Below, in pieces: positions 1 through 9,034 of a DNA stretch of 14,225 nucleotides. The translations under genes were made by a program, and so were the position numbers. The notes under the pieces were generated by a model, which saw only the letters and a list, made by a program, of their open reading frames with translations, was not told where the DNA came from and searched no databases. The DNA comes from Physocladia obscura (taxonomy: Eukaryota; Chytridiomycota; Chytridiomycetes; Chytridiales; Chytriomycetaceae), in NCBI GenBank assembly GCA_027596945.1, contig JADGJH010000810.1, positions 1-14,225 on the forward strand, given 5' to 3'. Position 1 is the first letter of the stretch. The number at the start of each line of letters is the position of its first letter.

Positions 1-309
1 TTAAAAGGGCTTTGTTTTTCTTTTCTGTGAAAATATAATCTTACAATAAAACACAAATTCTACCTTTACAATCTGATCTACTATCAAGCTTTTAAAGCTC
101 CCCCTCTATGTGAAAAACCAACACATCCACACTGTCAACTACCTGTAAACACAGTACTTTGTGATTTGCTAAGATTCTGATAGCAGCTCTTGCTGACATT
201 CAGCACCATGTAACCAGGCATTTGGCACCCCAGCAACTGCCGTGGAATTGAACAAGTAATTCATATAACCACAACAGGCTTCTTTAATCTGCAGCATCTA
301 TTATCAGAC
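1..309. other. AT-rich sequence, no gene seen
   Basis: I see no open frame with recognisable protein character here. The stretch is AT-rich with a pyrimidine-rich start and lies before the transposase remnant, so it may be the 5' flank or non-coding end of that element. I did not find a terminal inverted repeat pairing it with sequence further right. Confidence 0.4.
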
Positions 310-870
310 ATGACAAATGACCTTGAATATGCCGTGTTGCATCAACAAGCTTCAGAAAACACAAAAGTGCATGCTCTAAACACAAAAGTGCATGCTCTGA
401 ACAACTATTTCCACCACCATAAACAAGTTCACAAAATTTCAGCTATATACATGAAGCATCCAAATACAATCCATAATTGGATAACTCTCAGCAAACAGGC
501 AATATATCTCAAATCACAACAAAAGTAAGCTGCAAGTTCTCTGTTGTTCAAAAGGAATGGGAACTTCAATACTTTCAAAATTACCCCCTGTCAGATTTTG
601 ACATGTATTTACGATCCCTTGGAATTATATCTTTATTTCTACCTGCTTATTGTCCCTGTTTTAATCCCATTGAAGTTCTGTTTAGCATGGTTACGAAAAG
701 ATTGCATCAAATTTGTGATTGGGCGCATCAATTACAATTGCTTCTTCTTGACCAAAATATGGAATGCCTACCTTCAAAAGAGTTGAATTTATTTTCTGTT
801 CATCCACTTTATATATATGGTTATTGCATGGATCTTTGTACATTGTTCCTATGGGAAGTGATTTGAGGTA
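310..870 (+). pseudogene. Decayed Tc1/mariner-IS630-type transposase remnant
   Basis: Two overlapping open pieces in different frames carry the two ends of a DDE transposase. The first (310-528) has a helix-turn-helix-like stretch around KISAIYMKHPNTIHNWI, the DNA-binding form expected near the N terminus. The second (477-866) contains FLPAYCPCFNPIEVLFSMV, which matches the family's C-terminal signature (LPPYSPxxNPIE followed by a basic helix). The NPIE glutamate is part of that conserved end. The middle of the protein, with the first two catalytic aspartates, is missing: only about 180 residues remain of the roughly 300-350 usual in this family. The frame change, the deletion and the 21-bp internal duplication show it is not functional. 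The family assignment rests on the two motifs only. Confidence 0.6.
357..398 (+). repeat. Exact 21-bp tandem duplication
   Basis: Two identical 21-bp copies (357-377 and 378-398) lie head to tail inside the transposase remnant. They give a duplicated seven-residue peptide (NTKVHAL twice). Because the unit length is a multiple of three, the frame is kept. Exact identity suggests a recent slippage or duplication event in otherwise decayed sequence. Confidence 0.9.
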
Positions 871-953
871 CTTTGAACAGACACTTGTAGATGGAACAAC
901 ACACTTCATTTTGTTTATCATATCACAATAAATATTTTGATTTGAATGTTTAA

Positions 954-1272
954 TTGGATCAAAATGATCTTTTGTTCATGAAAGTGAATTTTGTGGCATC
1001 GATGTTTCATCAAAATTTTCACGGTGGTGGAATTTTTGGTCATGAATCTGTTTCAGATTCAAAGGAGAGAAAGCATGTAACTTTAAGGCACTCTTTTTGT
1101 GGGAAGTTCACTGACAATAGTAGAATTTTGGCAAAGATTACAAGTTTCAATTTGAAAAGAGAAGCTGCAGTGAGAACAAATAAAAATGAAAAACAGTGGT
1201 TACACTTTACACCGTAAGGTGTGGATGGGCAAGTTATTGGGGGATTTTGATGTTGTGGAAGTGAAAAAATAA
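954..1272 (+). pseudogene. Broken hypothetical reading frame, unrecognised
   Basis: An open frame runs from 954 to 1217 (87 residues). Its end is followed, after a one-base frame change, by a short well-formed C terminus (RKVWMGKLLGDFDVVEVKK, stop at 1270-1272). The residue mix looks protein-like (charged, with GGG and SDSKERKH stretches), not like random AT-rich translation. I do not recognise a family. It ends 48 bases before the end of the opposing broken frame at 1321, so the two converge, as paired genes of one mobile element would. It could also be chance open sequence. Confidence 0.35.
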
Positions 1273-1320
1273 AAGTAAAAGTGAGTTTTATTCTGCTAAC
1301 TGTTAATTTATCACTTTAAT

Positions 1321-1972
1321 TTATTCATCCTCCCAGTTTCCTTCATTATTGTTATCCTCTGCATGTTCATCATCATTGATGTTTGGAATATCTTGAAAAT
1401 GTTCAATTGAATGGTCTGTTTCAACAACAGTAAGCTGGTGACAGATGTTGTTAACAATCCCCTTATGGACATGCAAATGGTGCTTGCATGCTGTTATTTG
1501 ACTACTGAAATCATTGAAATAATAGTTGAGTCTCCTCTTCAATGCTTTGTATATAATTTTTGATCATAAATAATATCCAGGGCAATGTTCAGATCAATTT
1601 GAATAGTTTCAATTTGTCACTCAGATCTTAATTGACAATGAAACAGATGGGTAATTTCTGATAGAGCCAGTTGTTGAATAGCTGCATCTAAACTAGCAGG
1701 ATTGCCAAGAATAATACCTGCCCAATCATGCCAGGCCATTTTATCAGCACAATACTGTGGATGAGAATTTTTCAGGTGCTGCACCATTTCTGCAATTTGA
1801 GTTTCATTTGGTGCCCTGATTGATCAGTCGAATTCAATCCACCATTGACATGAGTCAGAACTTTGTTATAGTCAGCTGCCACAGCAATTTTTCAAGAGTA
1901 TATGTAAACATTGACTGTCAAATTATTGTCTACAATGCCTAACGTAGCCAATTGGTCATCAAATAAATTATG
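1321..1972 (-). pseudogene. Broken minus-strand gene, unrecognised, with several stops and frameshifts
   Basis: Read on the minus strand from about 1972, a coding-like sequence can be followed through several changes of frame. The first segment starts near HNLFDDQLATLGIVDNN. The next holds QIAEMVQHLKNSHPQYC and WHDWAGIILGNPASLDAAI. The last (1321-1542) ends in an acidic tail (DDEHAEDNNNEGNWEDE, stop at 1321-1323). In-frame stops interrupt it after VYIYS, after WWIEFD and after CQLRSE, and frame changes occur near positions 1855 and 1545. The persistent protein-like content over 650 bases makes a decayed gene more likely than chance. Acidic tails like this occur in some transposon proteins, but I cannot name the family. 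It may extend upstream of 1972. Confidence 0.5.
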
Positions 1973-2345
1973 AATTAAATACAATAAACCTTACTGCCAA
2001 AAGAATATGTCCTGCTGTTTTTTTTTTGATTTTAAAGAAGTCAGAAAAGTTGTTGATTGTTGTTCCATCTTGCTGTGTAGTGATGACTCTGTTTGAAATG
2101 GTTGCTTTGGCCTTCAACTTAGGGAATGCAACTTCCCACACACAGCTTAATTTTCAACTCCTGTGCATTGCCTCAAATAACACAGCATACAGTGTTGTTG
2201 CTGTGTTGTTTTTTTGCGAAACAAAGTTCTTGATGACAGGAATAAGACCTCAGCAGAAAAAATGCGATTTTCCTATTTTGGAAGGAAACAATAAAAATAA
2301 AAAATAAAAAACTCCCTTAAAACATAGCTTGACGCTCCAGCAGAC
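1973..2345. other. Ambiguous spacer, open on one strand
   Basis: The plus strand is open from 2026 to 2307 (93 codons; its first codon is ATT, not ATG). The minus strand over the same bases reads as broken but protein-like sequence that could continue the pseudogene at 1321-1972. No family is recognisable on either strand, so I leave it unassigned. A run of T at about 2018-2028 and an A-rich stretch before 2310 flank it. Confidence 0.3.
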
Positions 2346-3428
2346 ATGGCACTACTATCCACTTTCGAAAGCTTAGTCGCATTAGCAGGCTCTAAAGAAA
2401 GCCTCCCCGTCGCTGCAAAAGTACGGCACAAACGCAGCGAATGGTGCGTGGAGTTCTACACGCGACGTTAAAATATCGGATATTGCCACTGCGGAAAGAC
2501 GTATATCGTGCCGGCTGCGACACTGAAAGGTATCGATCCCGACTATATTGTCATCATGTAGCGGATTGCCGCGATGCAGCAAAATGTGCGCCTTGTCCGA
2601 ATTTGCCATTCTCAAGAAACTTACCACAAAGTACAATCACTGTTGCCACATCCACAAAAACTACCATTAACAACGGTGGGTGCAGCAGAAACCGCCGCGT
2701 ACGTTACTTCCATGCTACTCCGTCGACACAGCCGTATTTGACGCGTTGGGCGTCTCAGGTATGTTCTTCGAAGCAACATGACTACTATTGCAATGAACAT
2801 ACTCCACGCCTTCATGGCTAAACTCCACCTATCGCGTGCGCTGTGAACACAGCGAGGCACGGGCGCGTGAAATTGTGGCGCAAATATTTCAACTACAGCA
2901 GTAGCAATTCCAGATGGATTTGAAGATGCTCTTAGATCATCAACATGTTTTGTTGTTCCGTCGCTCGATGAAAGCGATCTTGAAGATTTCGATGCGTGCA
3001 GTAGTATTGATGAAGGAACTGGGGGGTGGCTGGAAAAAGAGTGGCGGGGATGTTTGGGTTTACTAGTGAAGATATTGCAATCATGGATGTAGGGTGGTTT
3101 TTGGATGACTTACAGCAGTTTTGCCAAACGAGTCGGCAGTTTTCAGCAGCAAAAATGCGAGGTGTCAGTGATGCTGAAGTAGCTACAGCAGTACGTAAAA
3201 ATGAAGGCATTGATATGGGGGTTGACAGTAGTGAATTGAATGGGTATTCTTCAACAAATATTTTGGAAACTCGAGGTGCAAGAAATATTCAGCAGCAGCA
3301 ATAACGATAGCTAATGTTGTTGATGTGTATTTTGAACGTTGACGATTTGCGCTGTGAATTTAAATGAAGTTGCAGCTGGGAATAAAATTGAACGACGATT
3401 GGCTGCTGTGAAAGCCAGGGAAATTTGA
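2346..3428 (+). pseudogene. Frame-broken protein-coding gene, family unknown
   Basis: A plausible ATG at 2346 begins MALLSTFESLVALAGSKESL. From there, good coding sequence can be followed to a tidy C terminus (NEVAAGNKIERRLAAVKAREI region, stop TGA 3426-3428), but only by changing frame many times. Landmarks in order: PAATLKGIDPDYIVIM near 2510-2560; LPLTTVGAAETAAYVTSMLL near 2660-2720; TTIAMNILHAFMAKLHLSRA near 2780-2845; SLDESDLEDFDACSSIDEGT near 2965-3020; and MFGFTSEDIAIMDVGWFLDD from 3047. Stops occur near 2469, 2559, 2739, 2847 and 2868. The break near 3020-3027 falls in a run of six G. Introns do not repair the frame: the one GT-AG pair around the 2559 stop would be only about 32 bp, below every intron in the window. 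Either this is a true pseudogene or the assembly has indel errors. I do not recognise the family. Confidence 0.55.
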
Positions 3429-3525
3429 TTTTCCTTTCTCTTCTTGAACAACCCATTCTTCATTTATTTTATTTTTCAGTAATATAAATATTAAGTTAAA
3501 CCAAAATTGTCAGAAAAATCCACAA
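3429..3525 (+). promoter_or_regulatory. Upstream region of PPP1R42, possible 5' UTR intron end
   Basis: This short AT-rich gap separates the broken gene from the PPP1R42 start. It contains a pyrimidine-rich stretch ending in TTTTTCAG at about 3472-3479, which looks like a splice acceptor and could mark a 5' UTR intron, and a TATAAATA-like stretch just after it. Neither is proven. Confidence 0.3.
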
Positions 3526-5305
3526 ATGCTGAAATCAACAAGATCCAGCAGCGTAATCAACCTCCCAATCTACAACACAACGCCCGCCCCGCTCCCATCT
3601 CTTCAAAACGCCCTAAAAAACATGGGCGCTAGCTCTGTTTCGCTCCTCTCCCAACAAAGCCAAAGCACAAATTCAAACAACAGAATTCACACACTTGCCA
3701 AAAAAGTGTCCACAGCAACAACAGCTGTGTTCGCAAACACAGCTTCCCAAAATTCACAGCATTTGCAGATGACACCCGAAGCAATTGAACACGGATCAAC
3801 GTTGAAGAAGACGAAAACCGAATCTTTAGCGGCGTTTCTACGCCGCGTGACGCATGTGTCGCTCGTTGGCAAAGGGATTCGCGTTATGGAAGGGATGGAG
3901 ATGTGCAAGAACTTGAGTGTGTTGTATTTGTATGAGAATAAAATTCAGCGAATTGAAGGATTGGCGTGCTGTTTGAATTTGAGTCGTTTGTATCTGCAGA
4001 ATAATCAGATTGAAGAGATTTCGGGGCTTGATTTTGATTGTGGAATGTTGGAAAAATTGACGGAATTGTTATGTTGCTTTCCTTTTTTCTTTTCTTTTTT
4101 TAAAATCTATTTTAATTTTTAATTTTTAGACATCTCACTGGAAATAAGATTAAGCATGTCACAGGCCTGCACAACCTGCCAGCTTTGGAAATTTTCCATG
4201 TTGATAATCAAAGAACTGAAAACCCTGTCACTTTTGATAGTACATGCATGGACGCGATTGGAGTTGAGAAAAAACTAATCAACACCTTGTTTTTAAAACA
4301 AATTTTTTTTTTTTTTTTGATTTTGCAGATGACGGTTCAGAAATTTACAGCCGCCGGAAACAAAATCAAAGAAATAACCGCACTTTCCGGGTTAATTGCT
4401 CTTGAAGAATTAGACTTATCAAACAATGATATTTCCGAGTGGGAGGTGATTGAATTCAAAAGCACAGACTCTTTCAAGAAATAAACAAACAAATAGGGAG
4501 TCAACAACATTCTGGGATCTTGCAATCAACTACAATCTCTAAATATTAGCGGAAATCCCGTCTCAGGTATTCTAAAGATTCGACAGAAAGTTATTCTTGC
4601 AAGTTCGACATTAGGTGAATGTGAACAAAATACCATTTTCCTCAGTTTGCCACTCAAAAAACGCAATACATACAGTTACATTAAACGAAAAAAATATCCC
4701 AAACATTGAAAGAGAGTTCCTATACAACATGGAAACCGCCAAAAAACATCGCTCCACCAAACACCAAAAAGACCTAAATCCGTGTAATATCTCAACTATG
4801 AACATCTCTCAACAGCAAATTTTCGAGCTTACAATGCTTAGGACAAATGAGTTTCAGAAACCTATTCCGCATCTTCCTCCATACGCTTCTCAATACCGGT
4901 GTGTTCGTTGTTGTTTTCTCTCTTTAAATTTTGACCCATAGAGACTTGATGTTGCATCAAATCGCCGTTGCGAACGGGCCAAGCAACAATAATTTCAACA
5001 CTGCTGGATTCCCACTCCCGCGACACGACCAGCACTTGAAGAAAAACGCCGTGTTTCTGCCGAAGACAAATAACGCTGCTGTTGCCGAGTTTGAAAATGT
5101 GAACAATAACAGCAGAGGCGTAAATATGCTGAAATATAATAGTGGTGCGTTAGAATCAGTTGGCGACGGCGGTGGTGGTGTGTTTTCGGATGGTGGCTCA
5201 ATTATGGGACATCAACTCAATGTTTCTGATTACGCGCAAAATTTTGATTCAGTGGGGTATCATGCTGGAATAGGCGCGTTTGCGGGAGGTCATTCAGTCG
5301 ATTGA
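3526..5305 (+). CDS. PPP1R42: Leucine-rich-repeat protein, PPP1R42 (LRRC67/TLRR) orthologue
   Basis: Six exons: 3526-4067, 4130-4262, 4329-4445, 4497-4614, 4676-4898, 4942-5305; 498 aa. In animals this family binds protein phosphatase 1 at centrosomes and basal bodies, and it is kept in organisms with cilia. Residues about 108-300 form SDS22-type leucine-rich repeats. Very close family matches include CKNLSVLYLYENKI, NLSRLYLQNNQIEEI, LTGNKIKHVTGL and the cap region NIPNIEREFLYNMETAKKHR. Each splice junction restores a repeat: the first gives LEKLTELHLTGNKI and the fourth gives SSTLVTLNEKNIPNIE. The five introns are 62, 66, 51, 61 and 43 bp with donors GTTATG, GTTGAG, GTGATT, GTGAAT and GTGTGT. 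The first ~105 residues are a low-complexity Ser/Thr/Gln extension absent from the animal protein, so a later start is possible. The C-terminal ~120 residues are Asn/Gly-rich. Confidence 0.9.
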
Positions 5306-5402
5306 ATGACGGGTGGAACAGTTTACGATTGTTGGAGGTTGAAAAAAAAAAAAATTCTGGAAAAATTTTCATTCATAATTTGTGCCAACATTGAGATTGT
5401 AG

Positions 5403-5408
5403 AATAAA
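5403..5408 (+). terminator. Candidate polyadenylation signal for PPP1R42
   Basis: A canonical AATAAA lies about 100 bases after the PPP1R42 stop codon on the coding strand, a reasonable distance for a fungal 3' UTR. In AT-rich sequence such hexamers also arise by chance. Confidence 0.4.
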
Positions 5409-5684
5409 GCATACGAAAGCTCTTTGCATGCAACATCATAACTAAGAATAGTCACTCACTAAACGTAGACTGCAACCAGTTGATTGTGTTATTAGCAAAT
5501 AGGAGAGTTCCCTTTTGTGTCTACAAAAAATTAAACAACATATATAAACTGAAAGCAAAAGCATACCATAGATCTGATAAACAATTTCATGTGCTGCACA
5601 GTCCATACCAATAATGCATTATTAAGGTTTCTGCTTCATGCCGTTGCGCTCCACGTCCAAGATTATTTGCTTACCCATTTATTG

Positions 5685-5728
5685 TTTTATGTCTCATTAA
5701 TTAGGCTTTTATGTCTCATTAATTAGGC
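5685..5728. repeat. Exact 22-bp tandem duplication
   Basis: Two identical copies of a 22-bp unit (5685-5706 and 5707-5728) lie head to tail in non-coding sequence. The unit contains the palindromic core ATTAAT. No function is evident; exact identity suggests recent slippage. Confidence 0.9.
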
Positions 5729-5811
5729 TTCAGTAATTTGATCAAGCAGAGTTTTATCACAATCTTTAACTTGGCAGCAAATAGTGTTCTATTTATGTAA
5801 GATTGCATGAT

Positions 5812-6555
5812 TCACACAAAAGAATAACTGTCAGTATGAACAAATTGATGAACAACTGCAGTGCTTATATGAAGTCGGCATTTGGCAGTTGTTTGTTGTG
5901 CAGCTGTGTTGATGTAGATTGCCAGTTTGACAACAAGAGAAATTACAGAGAAGTGATGCAGATGCAAAATCTGGCAAGTAGGATACCAACTTCTCTGAAT
6001 ATGGTGTTTAGTAGAATGCAGAACTGAACTGAACTGATTTTGAACATCATTGTTAATTCTGTCATTATCATCAGAATGTTTATGTCTGAACCTGTATTGG
6101 AATCTTGATTTTGGCAAGTTCTGAGAGTACTAATAAAAGAAACACCTTGTGATACATCAAAGTCATTTACATCCATCACTGGAATCCTCAATCTCATTGT
6201 CAATACTTTTACTCTCAACACTGTTCTGATTGCCGCCTTGCAAACGTAAAATGACTTCTGTAACCACAGCAAGTTGCATTCATCAGATGGTTCATTATCT
6301 TGGTAAATATTTTATCCAATATTGTTTACTTCTCAATGCATTGCCTTGGGAATTGTAGACTGCCATTCGTGTTTTGCCATTTGGTATGCTTCTTTTTGTT
6401 TTCTCCAAAGAGTTCAAGTCCATCTCATGTACGTCTCTTTCGTTAACTGACAGACTTGAAGCAACGAAATTTTTTTTCTGATAAATTGTCACTTTCTCTG
6501 CACAGACTGGTGGTAATAGATACACTTTTTCTTTTTTCTTATTTTTTTTGGACAC
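5812..6555 (-). pseudogene. Decayed minus-strand coding-like sequence, unrecognised
   Basis: The minus strand is open from 6555 to 6295 (86 residues) with protein-like content such as YLLPPVCAEKVTIYQKKNF and SLEKTKRSIPNGKTRMAVY. After its stop, coding-like pieces continue in other frames: an acidic stretch (SVESKSIDNEIEDSSDG) near 6190-6235, then open frames of 109 and 101 codons down to 5812. No family is recognisable. The first residues of the 6555 frame are a lysine run from poly-T and may not be coding. It lies between two converging intact genes and is most simply a decayed insertion. The plus strand is also partly open over 5803-6027, so the strand is not certain. Confidence 0.35.
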
Positions 6556-6603
6556 TGCGAAAAAAAACTTTCAACACCTGAGAGAAAAAAAACCTGGATT
6601 CGT

Positions 6604-8558
6604 TCACGTCATATACACCCGAAATTCAGTCTCCAGCAAATGCAACTGGAACTCTTCCTGCTCAGTCATCATTCGCGACTGATCATGCGACTGCCTAACC
6701 AACTTAACGTGATCATCAAAAATTGAATGATAGGAAGAAATTTTCCTAGCTGTTGCATCGCCACCCTTGTTTCCCTTCCTTCGTGCAGATACACCGCCTG
6801 CGGCACCACCACCACCAATAGCACTAGGTTCATCATCTGCAACAGCCGTTGCGACTGAATTGTTAATTGAAGCAGGCATGCTGGACGATCGACGAGTCTT
6901 CTCCATCCCATCGAGATACATTTTGCGCAGTTGCTGGAAATCGGGAGCCGTCGCTGGATCGTGAATTATCACTGTTGGTGTTATTGAGGGCGGCAGTATC
7001 GGAGCTGGGGGTTGATTACGATGATAATGGCCAATAGTATAGCTGTCGGTACTTTTTGTCTCTGTTGGTGGAGAAGGATGTAGCGGTTGGTTGTGGTCTC
7101 GGCGACGACGGGAGGCTAGTGATCCGCCATTTACAACTGGTTTGCTGGATAAATCGGTGCGGCCAATAAAAAATTCTTCGAGGTTATATCGGGGATCATG
7201 GTATGATTGCTTTTCAACCTTTTTTTTTTTTTTTGAGATAAACACGTCTCATTTTTGTTTTTCGTTATTTGCTTACATCTGGAACAAAAGGAGGAATAAG
7301 CTCGCGCTTTTCCAAAAGATCCCAATCCAAGTCTTTAAACCATTCATGTTTCTGAAACTGGAGGTATCCTCCCATTTCATTTGATCCAATTCGTTCAGCA
7401 GATATACGGGAGAGCAGGCCAAAAATAAAATCATAGGCGTTTTTGGAAAGAAGAGGTATCCTTTTTGCAGTATCTTCCAGCGGAAAAACAATCGGATCAT
7501 TTAAAATCTGGGTGTCGAGAATTGCCTTGTCTTTCGATTGAAACGGTGTGTGCCCGTATATCATTTCGAATGCAGATATCCCGAGACTCCACCAATCGAC
7601 GTCGTAATTGTATTCGGACTTTCGTATCACTTCGGGAGCTATTTTAGATAAATTTTGTCAATTGTTTTCTTCAGTTATCTTCATCTATTTATCAATTGTT
7701 TGGTTTTTCCTTTCCGATCCAATTTTTGTGTTTCTTTCTTGACTTACCCATATATCTTGCTGTTCCTGCCCGTGAAGTCATTGGAGATTCGATGGTATAA
7801 TGGCGTGCAACGTTAAAATCAGTAAGGGACGCGTTTCCTTTTTCGTCTAGTAAAACTATATAAAATTTTCTTGAGAATGGAGCAAATTTTTCTTTTCACA
7901 GCTGAACAAAACTCAACTGTTGTCAGGCTTTACATCCCTATGCATAATGCTAGCACTATGCAGATAGTTTAATGCAGACGAGACTTGGGCGACATAAAAT
8001 CGAGTGCGGTCTTCGGTAAACAAACCCTTGTATGTTAGATGAAACCGGAGATCGCCACCGAGTTTCAAGTCAAACACCATCAACAAGTTTTCGTCGTCTT
8101 GATATGCGTATCGCATATTCCTATAAGATCAATGAATGGGTATGTTTCAGCAAAATGATTTCATGGTGGAAACAGAAAAAATAAAATGTGCCAAATTAAA
8201 TAATGCAACCAAATAAGAAGTGAAACGGAACACACGTACACAATGAATGGATGGTTGATCTGTTCCATGAGTTTACGTTCGCATAACACGTTAAAGGCAC
8301 TTTTTCGCCTTATTATTTCGGCTTTATTCATGTACTTGGCCGCGTATTTGATTTTGGAACGTTTGTGTTTGACGATTCTGACTTTGCCGAACGAGCCACG
8401 GCCAATTACGGCGCCAATATCAAAATCGGATATATCAACTGTGGATATTTAGTTGGGTTGGGATGAGTTCTTTCGAAAATGCAAGTCGGGCTTGATTTAA
8501 AAAAAGCAATACCATCACGGGCATCTTGGTTGTTGTGCCGAGAGGAAGAAGCACCCAT
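6604..8558 (-). CDS. Serine/threonine kinase, AGC group, STK32/YANK family
   Basis: Six exons on the minus strand: 8558-8513, 8438-8240, 8120-7918, 7855-7748, 7638-7277, 7218-6604; 510 aa. It transfers phosphate from ATP to Ser/Thr on unknown substrates. The start MGASSSRHNN gives Gly2 and Ser6, a typical N-myristoylation signal also found in animal STK32 kinases, so membrane attachment is likely. The domain (about 20-298) shows the Gly loop GRGSFGKV (28-35), Lys50, Glu69, HRDVKPDN (142-149), DFN (162-164), MAPE (185-188) and VDWWSLG. DFN in place of DFG is usual for this family. The HDPRYNLEEFF stretch after the domain matches the family's conserved tail. A low-complexity stretch with Pro, Gly and basic runs then leads to the C terminus. 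Introns: 74, 119, 62, 109 and 58 bp. The last has a run of 15 A directly before its AG in place of a pyrimidine tract. It shares its upstream region with the RING gene. Confidence 0.9.
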
Positions 8559-9034
8559 TGGAAAGTGGAAGGCGACGTCGTTTTCAATGTCCGCGCAGCA
8601 AAAAGCGGCCCACAACGAGAAACCCAGAATGGTGCTAATGGTGAGTGAGAAAGTTTAGTAAAACAAAAACGGCAAACAGAATTATTGAAAATGGAGATCA
8701 TATTTCTGTCTCAAGCCCAATACTTTCCATTACTCTTTTTCACGTCTGCCACGCTACCAACTCGACTAAATTTGAACAAAATCACGCAACAAGCAAATAA
8801 ATTCGTTTTTTTTTTTTGTTTCTTCCCTTCTTCGTTAAAACCTTGTGACCACTTCTTCAAAGTCAGGAGACTTGACTCAATGCAAATGAGCCCTACTTAG
8901 AGGAAAGCGGGGTAATAAAAGGGCTGGTATTATTAGCAACGGCAATTTTGGGTTTCATCAAAAATGTTTACAACTTCGGACTTTTCAAGCAAAAGCAACT
9001 GAAAGAGGCTTTGCACAACACGAAATTTCCATCA
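8559..9034. promoter_or_regulatory. Divergent promoter region between kinase and RING gene
   Basis: These 476 bases lie between the start codons of two genes transcribed away from each other, so both promoters must be here or overlap it. It contains a T run near 8808-8818 and AT-rich stretches. I cannot point to a specific TATA box or factor site. Short open frames in it are not supported by any family. Shared control is possible but not shown. Confidence 0.5.

Larger units (their letters stand above)
5306..5811. other. 3' flank of PPP1R42, no gene seen
   Basis: AT-rich gap after the PPP1R42 stop. It holds a poly-A run at about 5341-5353, a candidate polyadenylation signal and a 22-bp tandem duplication, listed separately. 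I see no credible coding frame. Confidence 0.5.

Noticed and set aside
691..921. 76-codon minus-strand frame over the transposase end
   Set aside because: The plus strand here carries the recognisable NPIE signature, so the opposite frame is taken as a shadow, although its composition is not poor.
2528..2561. GT-AG pair that would remove the stop at about 2559 in the broken gene
   Set aside because: The intron would be about 32 bp, shorter than all others modelled here (43-154 bp), and the residues it would remove look coding. It also would not repair the other breaks.
2382..2636. 84-codon minus-strand frame over the broken gene
   Set aside because: It lies antisense to better coding sequence that continues over 1 kb on the plus strand.
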